Below, in pieces: positions 1 to 7,919 of a stretch of 34,227 bases of DNA (position 1 is its first letter; each line of letters begins with the position of its first letter). Below the pieces are notes generated by a model. The model was not told the DNA's origin, ran no database searches, and saw only the letters and a list, made by a program, of their open reading frames with translations. Origin of the DNA: Flavobacterium sp. (GTDB taxonomy: Bacteria; Bacteroidota; Bacteroidia; Flavobacteriales; Flavobacteriaceae); assembly GCA_018401995.1 (NCBI GenBank), contig JAGYJR010000021.1:1-34227 (forward strand). Reading direction: 5' to 3'. The position numbers were made by a program, and so were the translations under genes.

Positions 1-1184
1 CTGATTTTTTTAAATACCAAGCGCAAACCACAGAACATCCTTTGGCAATGGAAGTTTCTCACGCTAAAGGTTCTTATATCTACGATACCAAAGGAAAAAA
101 ATATTTAGATTTCGTTGCTGGTGTTTCTGCCAATACTTTGGGGCACCAACCTAAGCGTGTTAATGATGCTATAAAAAAACAATTGGATACGTATTCGCAC
201 GTAATGGTTTATGGCGAATATGCCCAACATCCAGCTACCGAATTCTGCCGTTTGTTAGCAGAGCACCTTCCCTATCCACTTACCAAAACGTATTTGGTAA
301 ACTCAGGAACGGAAGCCATTGAAGGCGCTTTAAAATTAGCCCGAAGAGTTACAGGAAGAAGTCAGTTGATTTCTTGTCATAACGCCTATCATGGTAATAC
401 CATGGGAAGTATGAGCGTAATGGGATTTGAAGAAAGAAAGCAAATTTTCCGTCCATTAATTCCCGATGTAGATTTTATTACGTTCAATAATGAAGCGGAT
501 TTAGAAAAAATAACTACCAAAACTGCTGGCGTTCTATTAGAAACCATTCAAGGTGGCGCTGGTTTCATCCAACCTGAAAACGATTTTCTTAAAAAAGTAC
601 GCCAACGTTGTACTGATGTTGGTGCTATTCTAATTTTGGACGAAATTCAACCCGGTTTTGGAAGAACAGGAAAATTATTTGGTTTCCAAAATTACGATAT
701 CGTTCCTGATGTGGTGGTTATGGGAAAAGGAATGGGCGGCGGAATGCCTGTTGGTGCTTTCACTGCTTCACCCGAAATGATGGATTTATTGAGTCACGAT
801 CCTAAACTAGGACATATTACTACTTTTGGCGGTCACCCCGTAATTGCTGCAGCTTCATTAGCGACTTTACAAGAACTAACAGAAACTAATTTAATGCAAG
901 AAGCTTTGGAAAAAGAACAATTGTTCCGAAGTTTATTAGTTCATCCGCTAATCAAAGAAATTAGAGGCAAAGGATTAATGCTAGCCGCCATGACAGAAAG
1001 TCCGGAAATTACCAATGAAGTCATTCTCAAATGCCAAGATAAAGGTTTAATCTTATTTTGGTTACTCTTCGAAGGTTGCGCCATTCGTATCACACCACCA
1101 CTTACCATCTCAAATGAGGAAATTAAAGAAGGTTGTGGCATTATTCTTGAAGTGATGAATAAAGTATTAGAAAATAAAGGTTAG
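1..1184 (+). CDS. Class III PLP-dependent aminotransferase, 5' partial
   Basis: This is a pyridoxal-phosphate aminotransferase of the ornithine/acetylornithine class (class III, fold type I), which moves an amino group between an amino acid and a 2-oxoacid in the cytoplasm; the substrate cannot be read from sequence. The reading frame is open from base 3 with no start codon before the edge, and the upstream codons (DFFKYQAQTTEHPLAMEV) look like authentic N-terminal sequence. The TTG/ATG at 42-50 is therefore not the true start, and a few residues lie outside the window. Visible motifs are a cofactor-binding SGTEAIEGALKLAR, the LILDEIQPGFGRTG segment with the PLP-ring aspartate, and MGKGMGGGMPVGAF, whose lysine (codon 726-728) should form the Schiff base. 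A TTFGGHPV segment completes the active site. About 393 residues are visible, close to the usual length. Family assignment is secure; the substrate is not. Confidence 0.93.
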   Translation, partial: DFFKYQAQTTEHPLAMEVSHAKGSYIYDTKGKKYLDFVAGVSANTLGHQPKRVNDAIKKQLDTYSHVMVYGEYAQHPATEFCRLLAEHLPYPLTKTYLVNSGTEAIEGALKLARRVTGRSQLISCHNAYHGNTMGSMSVMGFEERKQIFRPLIPDVDFITFNNEADLEKITTKTAGVLLETIQGGAGFIQPENDFLKKVRQRCTDVGAILILDEIQPGFGRTGKLFGFQNYDIVPDVVVMGKGMGGGMPVGAFTASPEMMDLLSHDPKLGHITTFGGHPVIAAASLATLQELTETNLMQEALEKEQLFRSLLVHPLIKEIRGKGLMLAAMTESPEITNEVILKCQDKGLILFWLLFEGCAIRITPPLTISNEEIKEGCGIILEVMNKVLENKG

Positions 1185-1185
1185 A

Positions 1186-1280
1186 AGTTAGATATTAGAC
1201 TTTTGATATTGGATTTTCAGATTTCAGATTTTCTGACTTTTGAATTTGAACTTGAATTTGACTTTTAACTTGAACATGAT
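1186..1280. repeat. Low-complexity TTGAAYTTGA/TTAGA-type spacer
   Basis: The start of the 202-base gap between the aminotransferase and the TPR gene holds degenerate short tandem words (gatattag, cagattt, ttgaatttgaacttgaattt) with no coding potential. Spacers of this kind are common in Flavobacterium genomes. The rest of the gap holds a weak 6-bp inverted repeat TCCTTA/TAAGGA (1345-1350 and 1359-1364) just upstream of the next gene; I see no clear promoter box. Confidence 0.4.
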
Positions 1281-1386
1281 TTTAAAAATTGTTAATTAAA
1301 TTGTTCAAAACAAATACAAGTAGAAACGAAGCGCCCCAATTAATTCCTTAATTTTATATAAGGACAAAACCATAAAAAGAAAAGCT

Positions 1387-2781
1387 ATGAGATTGAGTCA
1401 CGATGAAGAAGAAAGCAACCGTTCCTTATCTAAATTTGAGTCGATGTTGAAGACAAACAAAGTTTTCTTTTTCGATTCAGAGGAGTTTGAAGATATTATT
1501 CTTCATTACATGGATACAGGACGAATGAACCTAGCAAAGAAAGCTTTAAAATTAGGTTTGGAACAACATCCAAAATCTACGGGCTTGCAATTGGTTCAAG
1601 TAGAAATGCTAGTTTACGAAGACAAATTGGACATAGCTGAAAAAATTCTAAATGAATTATTCGCTATTGAGCCTACCAACGAAGAGATTTATATCCAAAA
1701 AGCCAATATTTTATCCAAACGCGATCAACACGAAAAAGCGGTTGAGCAACTTCAAATTGCTTTGACTTATACCGATGATTTAGCGGATGTCTATTCGATG
1801 ATTGGAATGGAATATTTGTTCATGGATGATTTAGAGCAAGCCAAAACCTATTTCATTAAATGTTTGGAAAGTGATACCGAAGATTATTCCGCCTTATACA
1901 ATGTGGTGTATTGTTTTGATTTCTTAGACCAAAATGAAGAAGCTGTTGCGTACTTAGAGAAATTTATTGATAAAAATCCGTATAGTGAAGTCGCTTGGCA
2001 TCAATTAGGTCGCCAATTCTATTCGTTAAAAAACTACGAAAAAGCGGTTTGGGCTTATGATTACGCCACATTAATTGATGAAAGTTTTTTGGGTGCTTAT
2101 TTGGAAAAAGCAAAGTCTTTGGAAAAATTAAAAAAATACCAAGAAGCCATTGATTGCTACAAAACCACAATGGAATTAGATGATGCTACTTCTTTTGCTT
2201 TATTGCGCGTAGGTAAATGCTACGAAAAACTTGGAAATATTGAATTAGCACTAAAATATTATCACAAAACCGTTCATGAAGATCCGTTATTAGACAAGGC
2301 TTGGATTGCTATTACCGATTTTTATATTCGTCAAAAAAACTACCAAAAAGCCTTATATTATGCCAATAAAGCTTTAGGAATTGATGGTGATAACAGCGAC
2401 TATTGGAAACGCTATGCCGTAATCAATGAAGCGCTACACCATTTTGAAGAAGCGGAATTGGGTTACAAAAAATCTTTTGAACATGGCGATATCAACTTAG
2501 ATACTTTTTTATTGTGGACCAATATGCTTCAAGTAATTGGAGAAAATGACGAAGCTATCGAGATTTTATTGCAAGCAACAGAAGTTTTTCCTGATGAATA
2601 TGAAATTGAATATCGTTTAGCTGGATTGTATTATTTAATGGGACAAACCAAAAAAGGAAACTTCCATTTGAATAACGGTTTACGAATGAATTTCAAAAAT
2701 CACACGTTGATTCAAGAACTTTTTCCGAGCATTTGGAATAAAAAATCAGTACAAAATATCATCAAAAAATATAGCGAATAA
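1387..2781 (+). CDS. Tetratricopeptide repeat protein
   Basis: A 464-residue soluble protein made almost entirely of TPR helix pairs from about residue 35 to 450. Repeated signatures include EKAVEQLQIAL, EQAKTYFIKCLE, EKAVWAYDYATLID, QEAIDCYKTTMELD, ELALKYYHKTVHEDP and QKALYYANKALGID, spaced about 34 residues apart. No signal peptide or membrane segment is visible, so it is probably a cytoplasmic protein-protein interaction scaffold. The ATG at 1387 opens an acidic, polar N-terminus. It lies between an aminotransferase and a DUF368 gene, and a hairpin terminator follows at once (2794-2843), so it is probably transcribed separately from DUF368. No specific partner can be named from the sequence. 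Confidence 0.92.
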   Translation: MRLSHDEEESNRSLSKFESMLKTNKVFFFDSEEFEDIILHYMDTGRMNLAKKALKLGLEQHPKSTGLQLVQVEMLVYEDKLDIAEKILNELFAIEPTNEEIYIQKANILSKRDQHEKAVEQLQIALTYTDDLADVYSMIGMEYLFMDDLEQAKTYFIKCLESDTEDYSALYNVVYCFDFLDQNEEAVAYLEKFIDKNPYSEVAWHQLGRQFYSLKNYEKAVWAYDYATLIDESFLGAYLEKAKSLEKLKKYQEAIDCYKTTMELDDATSFALLRVGKCYEKLGNIELALKYYHKTVHEDPLLDKAWIAITDFYIRQKNYQKALYYANKALGIDGDNSDYWKRYAVINEALHHFEEAELGYKKSFEHGDINLDTFLLWTNMLQVIGENDEAIEILLQATEVFPDEYEIEYRLAGLYYLMGQTKKGNFHLNNGLRMNFKNHTLIQELFPSIWNKKSVQNIIKKYSE

Positions 2782-2793
2782 ACTTAAAATCAT

Positions 2794-2843
2794 AAAATCA
2801 TTCCAATTGAAAACCAACCATTTTTAATTCGAATGATTTTTTT
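2794..2843 (+). terminator. Hairpin terminator after TPR gene
   Basis: Arms AAAATCATTC (2794-2803) and GAATGATTTT (2831-2840) are perfect complements followed by more T. The loop itself can pair further (AATTGAAAA with TTTTTAATT, one mismatch). It ends only 6 bases before the DUF368 start at 2850, so any DUF368 promoter would have to lie in or after the terminator. Confidence 0.7.
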
Positions 2844-2849
2844 AGTACC

Positions 2850-3818
2850 ATGAGAAAACTTTTCCCAGATTACCTACTAATTATTTTAAAAGGAATTGCA
2901 ATGGGCGCTGCTGATGTTGTTCCAGGAGTTTCAGGTGGAACCATTGCATTTATTTCTGGAATTTACCAAGAACTCATTGACAGCATCAATAAAATTGATA
3001 TAAAAACCATTCTTTCAGTAAGAAAAAACGGAATTAAAGCTACTTGGGCAGCCTTAAACGGAAACTTTTTATTGGCATTAATTAGCGGTATTTTCATTAG
3101 TATCCTTACTTTCTCAAAGGTTATTACTTATTTACTAGATAATCATCCTATTCTAGTTTGGTCATTTTTCTTCGGATTGGTTTTGGCAAGTATTTTGCTA
3201 ATTTGGAAACAAATCACGCATTGGAAATACTATTCGCTATTGGCTTTACTTTTAGGAACTTTCGTTTCTTATTACATTACTATTGCTAAACCAGTAGCTT
3301 CGCCAGATAGTTTACCCTATTTATTTTTATCCGGATTTGTAGCCATCATAGCTATGATTTTACCTGGTGTTTCTGGCGCTTTCATTTTGCTTTTAATGGG
3401 TTCGTACCAAACTGTAATTGGTACAATTAACCAATTTAGAGAAGGAATTGCATCGTTTAACATGGAAATTTTAGGTCAAGCCATGATTAAATTAATGACT
3501 TTTGCAGTTGGAGCTATTTTAGGATTAAAATTATTTTCTAAAATATTGCATTGGATGTTTGCACATCATAAAAACACAACATTGGCCGTTTTAATAGGAT
3601 TCATGATAGGTTCATTGAATAAAATTTGGCCTTGGAAACAAGTTTTAGAAACCCGTTTAAATAGTCATGGTGAAGTGGTTCCGTTTTTAGAAAAAAGCAT
3701 ATTACCTCAGCATTTCGAAGGAAATCCGCAAATCATTGGGGCAATTGTAATGGTGTTATTCGGATTTATTTTAATTGTTGGACTAGAAAAAATAGCAGCG
3801 AAATTAGGTAAAAACTAA
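2850..3818 (+). CDS. DUF368 membrane protein (PopT-type polyprenyl-phosphate transporter family)
   Basis: A 322-residue polytopic inner-membrane protein of the DUF368 family. The diagnostic N-terminal stretch GAADVVPGVSGGTIAF (about residues 24-39) recurs as an inverted half-repeat, MILPGVSGAFILLLMGSY, in the middle of the protein, which fits two related transporter halves. About eight hydrophobic segments are visible. Members of this family have been identified genetically as candidate undecaprenyl-phosphate translocases (PopT), which recycle the lipid carrier of cell-wall and glycan synthesis from the outer to the inner leaflet. That role here is by homology only. aroE follows after only 6 bases (3819-3824), so the two genes are probably co-transcribed. 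Confidence 0.9.
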   Translation: MRKLFPDYLLIILKGIAMGAADVVPGVSGGTIAFISGIYQELIDSINKIDIKTILSVRKNGIKATWAALNGNFLLALISGIFISILTFSKVITYLLDNHPILVWSFFFGLVLASILLIWKQITHWKYYSLLALLLGTFVSYYITIAKPVASPDSLPYLFLSGFVAIIAMILPGVSGAFILLLMGSYQTVIGTINQFREGIASFNMEILGQAMIKLMTFAVGAILGLKLFSKILHWMFAHHKNTTLAVLIGFMIGSLNKIWPWKQVLETRLNSHGEVVPFLEKSILPQHFEGNPQIIGAIVMVLFGFILIVGLEKIAAKLGKN

Positions 3819-3824
3819 TGTGTT

Positions 3825-4589
3825 ATGGCAAAGAAGAAAAAAAACAAAAAGCAAGTTAAATATGGTTTAATTGGACGAAATATTAGTCATTCGTTTTCCA
3901 AAAAATATTTCACTGAAAAATTCAAATTGTTGCATTTCGATAATTGTGAATACTTGAATTTTGATATCGATTCCATTAAAAAGTTTCCAGAAATCTTTGC
4001 AGAAACTAAAGGTTTACGCGGTTTAAATGTGACCATTCCATACAAAGAAGAAATTATTCCTTATTTGGACGAATTATCTAAAAACGCTGAAAAAATTGGA
4101 GCTGTCAACGCTATTTCTATTTCCAAAAACAAAAAATTAAAAGGCTATAATACGGATCATTACGGTTTTAAAAAAGCATTGCTGCCACTATTGGAAGAAC
4201 ACCATAAAAAAGCACTAATTTTAGGGACAGGTGGCGCTAGTAAAGCCGTTGCATTTGCCTTGCGAAAACTTAAAATTGAATTTGATTTTGTCTCTAGAAA
4301 TCCTACTGAATTTGAGTTGAGTTATGAAGAACTTACGCAAGAAGTTTTTGAGGATTATCAAATCATAATAAATACAACACCACTAGGAACACATCCAAAT
4401 GTAGAAACTTATCCAGAATTGGATTACAGTTTGTTTACTTCCAAGCACCTTGCTTTTGATTTGGTTTACAATCCAGAAGAAACCGAATTTTTAAAACGTG
4501 CCAAAGAAAATGGCGCTTCAACAAAAAATGGCTATGAAATGTTAGTTTTTCAAGCAGAAAAAGCGTGGCGTATTTGGAATAAAAAATAA
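3825..4589 (+). CDS. aroE: Shikimate dehydrogenase
   Basis: AroE reduces 3-dehydroshikimate to shikimate with NADPH in the aromatic amino acid (chorismate) pathway in the cytoplasm. The 254-residue protein carries the family signatures in order: YGLIGRNISHSFSKK with the two substrate-binding serines, LNVTIPYKEEI with the catalytic lysine, GAVNAI, YNTDHYGF with the catalytic aspartate, LGTGGASKAVAFAL (the dinucleotide-binding glycine loop), INTTPLGTHP and GYEMLVFQAEKAW near the C-terminus. The length is slightly short for the family, as is common in Bacteroidetes. An odd lysine-rich leader (MAKKKKNKKQ) precedes the fold; the ATG at 3825 is the only nearby start. It is followed by about 145 non-coding bases that include the DUF349 promoter. 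Confidence 0.96.
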   Translation: MAKKKKNKKQVKYGLIGRNISHSFSKKYFTEKFKLLHFDNCEYLNFDIDSIKKFPEIFAETKGLRGLNVTIPYKEEIIPYLDELSKNAEKIGAVNAISISKNKKLKGYNTDHYGFKKALLPLLEEHHKKALILGTGGASKAVAFALRKLKIEFDFVSRNPTEFELSYEELTQEVFEDYQIIINTTPLGTHPNVETYPELDYSLFTSKHLAFDLVYNPEETEFLKRAKENGASTKNGYEMLVFQAEKAWRIWNKK

Positions 4590-4669
4590 AAAAAAGTAGC
4601 ATTTTTTACTATTTTAATACATTTTTTAATACATCTCAAATAAAAAAAACACACATTTAACCGATTTTC

Positions 4670-4700
4670 TTTGAATTTTGGTCATGCTTTAGTATCTTCG
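4670..4700 (+). promoter_or_regulatory. Bacteroidetes-type promoter for the DUF349 gene
   Basis: A TTTG -33 box (4670-4673), an exact 19-nt spacer and TATCTTCG (4693-4700), one base off the TAnnTTTG -7 consensus, lie 35 bases before the start at 4736. This is the best-spaced promoter of the Bacteroidetes sigma-factor type in the window. Confidence 0.65.
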
Positions 4701-4735
4701 GACGCAAATAATAGTAACCTTAAGCATTTTACACA

Positions 4736-6625
4736 ATGTTAGAAGAAAAGCATGATAACCTGCAAGAAGCAGATGGACACATTCAAGAGTCGGAAATAGA
4801 ACAAGTTGTAGTTGAAAATCAATCGGCACAAGATGCTATTGATCATTCCAATGCAGAAGAAAGTGAAGACGACTCTGTACAAGACAAACACGAAATCCCA
4901 ATGTTGGATTACGAAACGCTTTCGATGGAGGAACTAGCTGATGAATTACAAAAGTTAGTCCAACAACACAAAGTCATGGCTATTAAAGACCATGTGGAAG
5001 AAATTAAAAAAGCGTTTTTGAATCACTTTCACCACTTTATGGATGAAAAACGTGAAGAATTCAACGAAAATAATACCGATGAAAATGCGGAATTTGAATA
5101 CCATTTCCCGCTAAAAAATAAATTTGATGCCATTTACGATGAATATAAAACGCAACGTAATCAGCATTACAACCAATTACAAAAAAACTTAAAAAACAAT
5201 TTGACTTACCGTAGTGAGTTAATTGAAGAGTTGAAAAACCTTGTTGATGGAACAGATGAAACACTGAGCATCAACGATATGTTCAAAAAAGCAAACGACA
5301 TAAGAGAACGTTGGAAAAATGCTGGTGCCATTCCACGTGACAAATACAATATTGTTTGGAACAATTACCATTTTCACATTGAGCGTTTTTACGATTTAAT
5401 GCATTTGGATAAAGAAGCACGTGATTTGGATTTAAAAAATAATTTAGACCAAAAACAAGCGATTATTGAACGTGCTAAAATTTTATTGAACGAAGAAGAT
5501 GTAATGAAAGCATTCCGTGAATTGCAATTGTTACACCGCGTTTGGAAAGAAGAAATTGGTCCTGTTGATAGAGAACATCGTGAAGCCATTTGGAACGAAT
5601 TCAGTGAAATTACCAAACAAATGCACGACAAACGCGAAGCCTATTTCGGACAAGCCAAAGAGCGTGAAAATGAAAATTTAGCCAAGAAAAATCAAATTAT
5701 TGCTCAAATTATTGCATTGGGCGAAGAAAAAATCAATTCACATAACGGTTGGCAAGGACAAATTAAAAAAATGGAAGCGCTAAGGGACTCGTTCTTCAAA
5801 GCGGGTAAAGTGCCTTCTGAAGTAAACGAAGCTACTTGGGCTAACTTTAAAAATGCGGTACGTTCTTTCAATACCAATAAGAATGCATTTTATAAAGACA
5901 TTAAACACGAGCAACAAGAAAATTTAAACAAAAAAATGGCTTTGGTAGAAAAAGCCAATGCATTAAAAGATAACGAAGATTTTCAAGCGACAACGCCAAT
6001 CATGAAGCAAATTCAAGAAGATTGGAAGAAAATTGGTCATGTTCCAAGAAAAAATTCGGATAAGATTTGGAAAGAATTCAAAGATGCTTGTAACCACTAT
6101 TTTGATAGAATGCATGCCGTTAGAAATTCAGAAAGCAATGAAGAAATTGCCGCTTTTGACAAGAAAAAAGAATTTTTAGACCAATTAAAAGACTTTACTT
6201 TATCAGGCGACCACAAAACCGATTTAGATGCTATTAAAGGTCATATCGAAGCATGGAAAGCTATAGGAAGAGTACCATTTAACCGTCGTCATATTGAAGG
6301 GAAATTCAACAAAATATTAGATGCATTATTTGATAAGTTGAGTTTGTCTAAAAAAGACACAGAAATGATGCGTTTTAGTGCTAAAATTGACCAATGGGTT
6401 GAAAACGAAGACGGAAGAGCCATTGAGAAAGAGCAATTCTTCATCAGAAAGAAAATTGACGAAGTGCAAAATGAAATTTTCCAATTAGAAAATAACATTC
6501 AGTTCATTAGCAGTAGCTCGAAAGGTGAAAATCCATTCATCAAAGAAGTTCAGAAAAACATCGAACGCCACAAAGAAGACTTAAAATTGTGGAAAGAAAA
6601 GCTAAGCAAATTAAGAGAAATATAA
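4736..6625 (+). CDS. DUF349 repeat coiled-coil protein
   Basis: A 629-residue, highly charged helical protein. Residues 1 to about 65 are very acidic and probably disordered. From about residue 120 onward it consists of repeated DUF349 units of roughly 70 residues, each carrying a W-K/R-x2-G-x-(V/I)-P-R/x motif: RERWKNAGAIPRDKYN, HRVWKEEIGPVDREHR, EDWKKIGHVPRKNSDK and EAWKAIGRVPFNRRH are all visible. The C-terminal 60 residues form a long coiled coil. No membrane segment or signal peptide is present, so it is probably cytoplasmic. The molecular function of DUF349 is not established. It has its own upstream promoter and a strong downstream terminator, so it is monocistronic. Confidence 0.9.
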   Translation: MLEEKHDNLQEADGHIQESEIEQVVVENQSAQDAIDHSNAEESEDDSVQDKHEIPMLDYETLSMEELADELQKLVQQHKVMAIKDHVEEIKKAFLNHFHHFMDEKREEFNENNTDENAEFEYHFPLKNKFDAIYDEYKTQRNQHYNQLQKNLKNNLTYRSELIEELKNLVDGTDETLSINDMFKKANDIRERWKNAGAIPRDKYNIVWNNYHFHIERFYDLMHLDKEARDLDLKNNLDQKQAIIERAKILLNEEDVMKAFRELQLLHRVWKEEIGPVDREHREAIWNEFSEITKQMHDKREAYFGQAKERENENLAKKNQIIAQIIALGEEKINSHNGWQGQIKKMEALRDSFFKAGKVPSEVNEATWANFKNAVRSFNTNKNAFYKDIKHEQQENLNKKMALVEKANALKDNEDFQATTPIMKQIQEDWKKIGHVPRKNSDKIWKEFKDACNHYFDRMHAVRNSESNEEIAAFDKKKEFLDQLKDFTLSGDHKTDLDAIKGHIEAWKAIGRVPFNRRHIEGKFNKILDALFDKLSLSKKDTEMMRFSAKIDQWVENEDGRAIEKEQFFIRKKIDEVQNEIFQLENNIQFISSSSKGENPFIKEVQKNIERHKEDLKLWKEKLSKLREI

Positions 6626-6663
6626 ATAACTAATCCCGAGTGAAAGCTTGGGATTAGTTATTT
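6624..6663 (+). terminator. Strong hairpin terminator after DUF349 gene
   Basis: A perfect 14-bp inverted repeat: AAATAACTAATCCC (6624-6637) and GGGATTAGTTATTT (6650-6663) around a 12-nt loop. It overlaps the last stop codon, and the AT-rich outer arms provide A and T runs on both strands. Confidence 0.85.
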
Positions 6664-6791
6664 AATGTAAAAGTTAAAATTGATACGAAAGGTTAATAAA
6701 ATATTTTTACTTATTTATGTTGTTTAAAAACATTTGTAGCTACAAGTGTTAAATTAAACCTAACAATTACAATTATTCATTGAAGAAATTT

Positions 6792-6799
6792 TAGTTTTG
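6792..6799 (+). promoter_or_regulatory. Putative -7 box for the RND efflux operon
   Basis: TAGTTTTG matches TAnnTTTG exactly and lies 23 bases before the adaptor start at 6823. No clear TTTG occurs 19 bases upstream, so this is a half-supported promoter. No regulator gene adjoins the operon. Confidence 0.4.
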
Positions 6800-6822
6800 T
6801 AGAGCAAATTCGTCTTCAAATT

Positions 6823-7881
6823 ATGAAAATAAAAAAAATTAGCATAACGCTACTGATTCTTTTAATTCTAGGTTTAATTGGTTACCGTATTTCAAAAAGT
6901 GGAAATGAAAACCCAAGCGGTCCAAAAAATGGTGGTCCTAAAATGGCCCAACAAGTAGAAGGAATTGTGGTTAATTCAGAAAATTTTTCTGATGTTTTGT
7001 CACTTTCAGGCTCTATTGAAGCTAATGAACAAGTAGAAATTCGCAGCGAGGTTTCTGGTGTAGTTGAAGCTATTTATTTTCAAGAAGGTACAACTGTAAC
7101 TAAAGGTCAAGCACTTTTAAAAATAAACGATTTAGAGCTTAGAGCTCAATTGTCTCAAGCTGTAACACGTCAAAATTTAGCGAGTGAAAATGAAAGACGT
7201 GCCAAATTACTTTTAGAAAAAGAAGCTATAAGTCAAGAAGAATATGACATTGCTAGTTCAGAGTATAGAAGTTTAAAAGCACAAACTCAGTTAATTCAAG
7301 CGCAATTAGCAAAAACTACTGTTAGAGCTCCTTTTTCAGGGAAAATTGGATTACGTTCTATCTCTCCTGGAACATATGTTACGCCTACAACCCTAATTTC
7401 TAAATTGGTGAACACCGATATTTTAAAAATAACATTTTCAATTCCTGAAAAATACAGTTCCAATTTACAACCAAATACAAAGGTTACTTTTACAGTTCCT
7501 AATCAGACAGAATCTTTTGAAGCAACAATTTATGCGGTTGAATCAGAAATTGAAACCACAACACGAACATTAAGAATAAGAGCCAAAATAGCCAATACAT
7601 CTGGAAAAATATTACCCGGAACATTTGCAACTGTAAATTTACCACTAACCGCTATTACTGATGCTATTTTAATTCCTACCGAAGCTATAATTCCTGTTCA
7701 AAATGGGAAAAAAGTAATTCTATCTAAAAATGGAAAGGCAACTGAAGTTTTAATAGAAACTGGAACACGAACTAAAGAAAACATTCTTGTTATACAGGGT
7801 TTACAAGTTGGAGACACCTTAGTAACTAGTGGTATTATGAGTATGAAAAAAGATGCTCCAATTCAAGTTAAAGTGAAATAA
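6823..7881 (+). CDS. RND efflux periplasmic adaptor subunit (HlyD/AcrA family)
   Basis: The membrane-fusion protein of a tripartite efflux pump; it links the inner-membrane pump to the outer-membrane channel. The 352-residue protein starts with one hydrophobic segment (about residues 5-22) without a lipobox cysteine, so it is probably membrane-anchored rather than lipidated. Next come the first lipoyl half (GSIEANEQVEIRSEVSGVV), a helical hairpin (about 100-165), the second lipoyl half (TTVRAPFSGKIGLRSISPG), a beta-barrel domain and a membrane-proximal domain ending in VLVIQGLQVGDTLVTSG. It is the first gene of the operon, with 38 bases before the pump gene. Confidence 0.94.
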   Translation: MKIKKISITLLILLILGLIGYRISKSGNENPSGPKNGGPKMAQQVEGIVVNSENFSDVLSLSGSIEANEQVEIRSEVSGVVEAIYFQEGTTVTKGQALLKINDLELRAQLSQAVTRQNLASENERRAKLLLEKEAISQEEYDIASSEYRSLKAQTQLIQAQLAKTTVRAPFSGKIGLRSISPGTYVTPTTLISKLVNTDILKITFSIPEKYSSNLQPNTKVTFTVPNQTESFEATIYAVESEIETTTRTLRIRAKIANTSGKILPGTFATVNLPLTAITDAILIPTEAIIPVQNGKKVILSKNGKATEVLIETGTRTKENILVIQGLQVGDTLVTSGIMSMKKDAPIQVKVK

Positions 7882-7919
7882 GTTTCGATTAGTTTTAAAT
7901 AACTATCAAGAAAAAAACT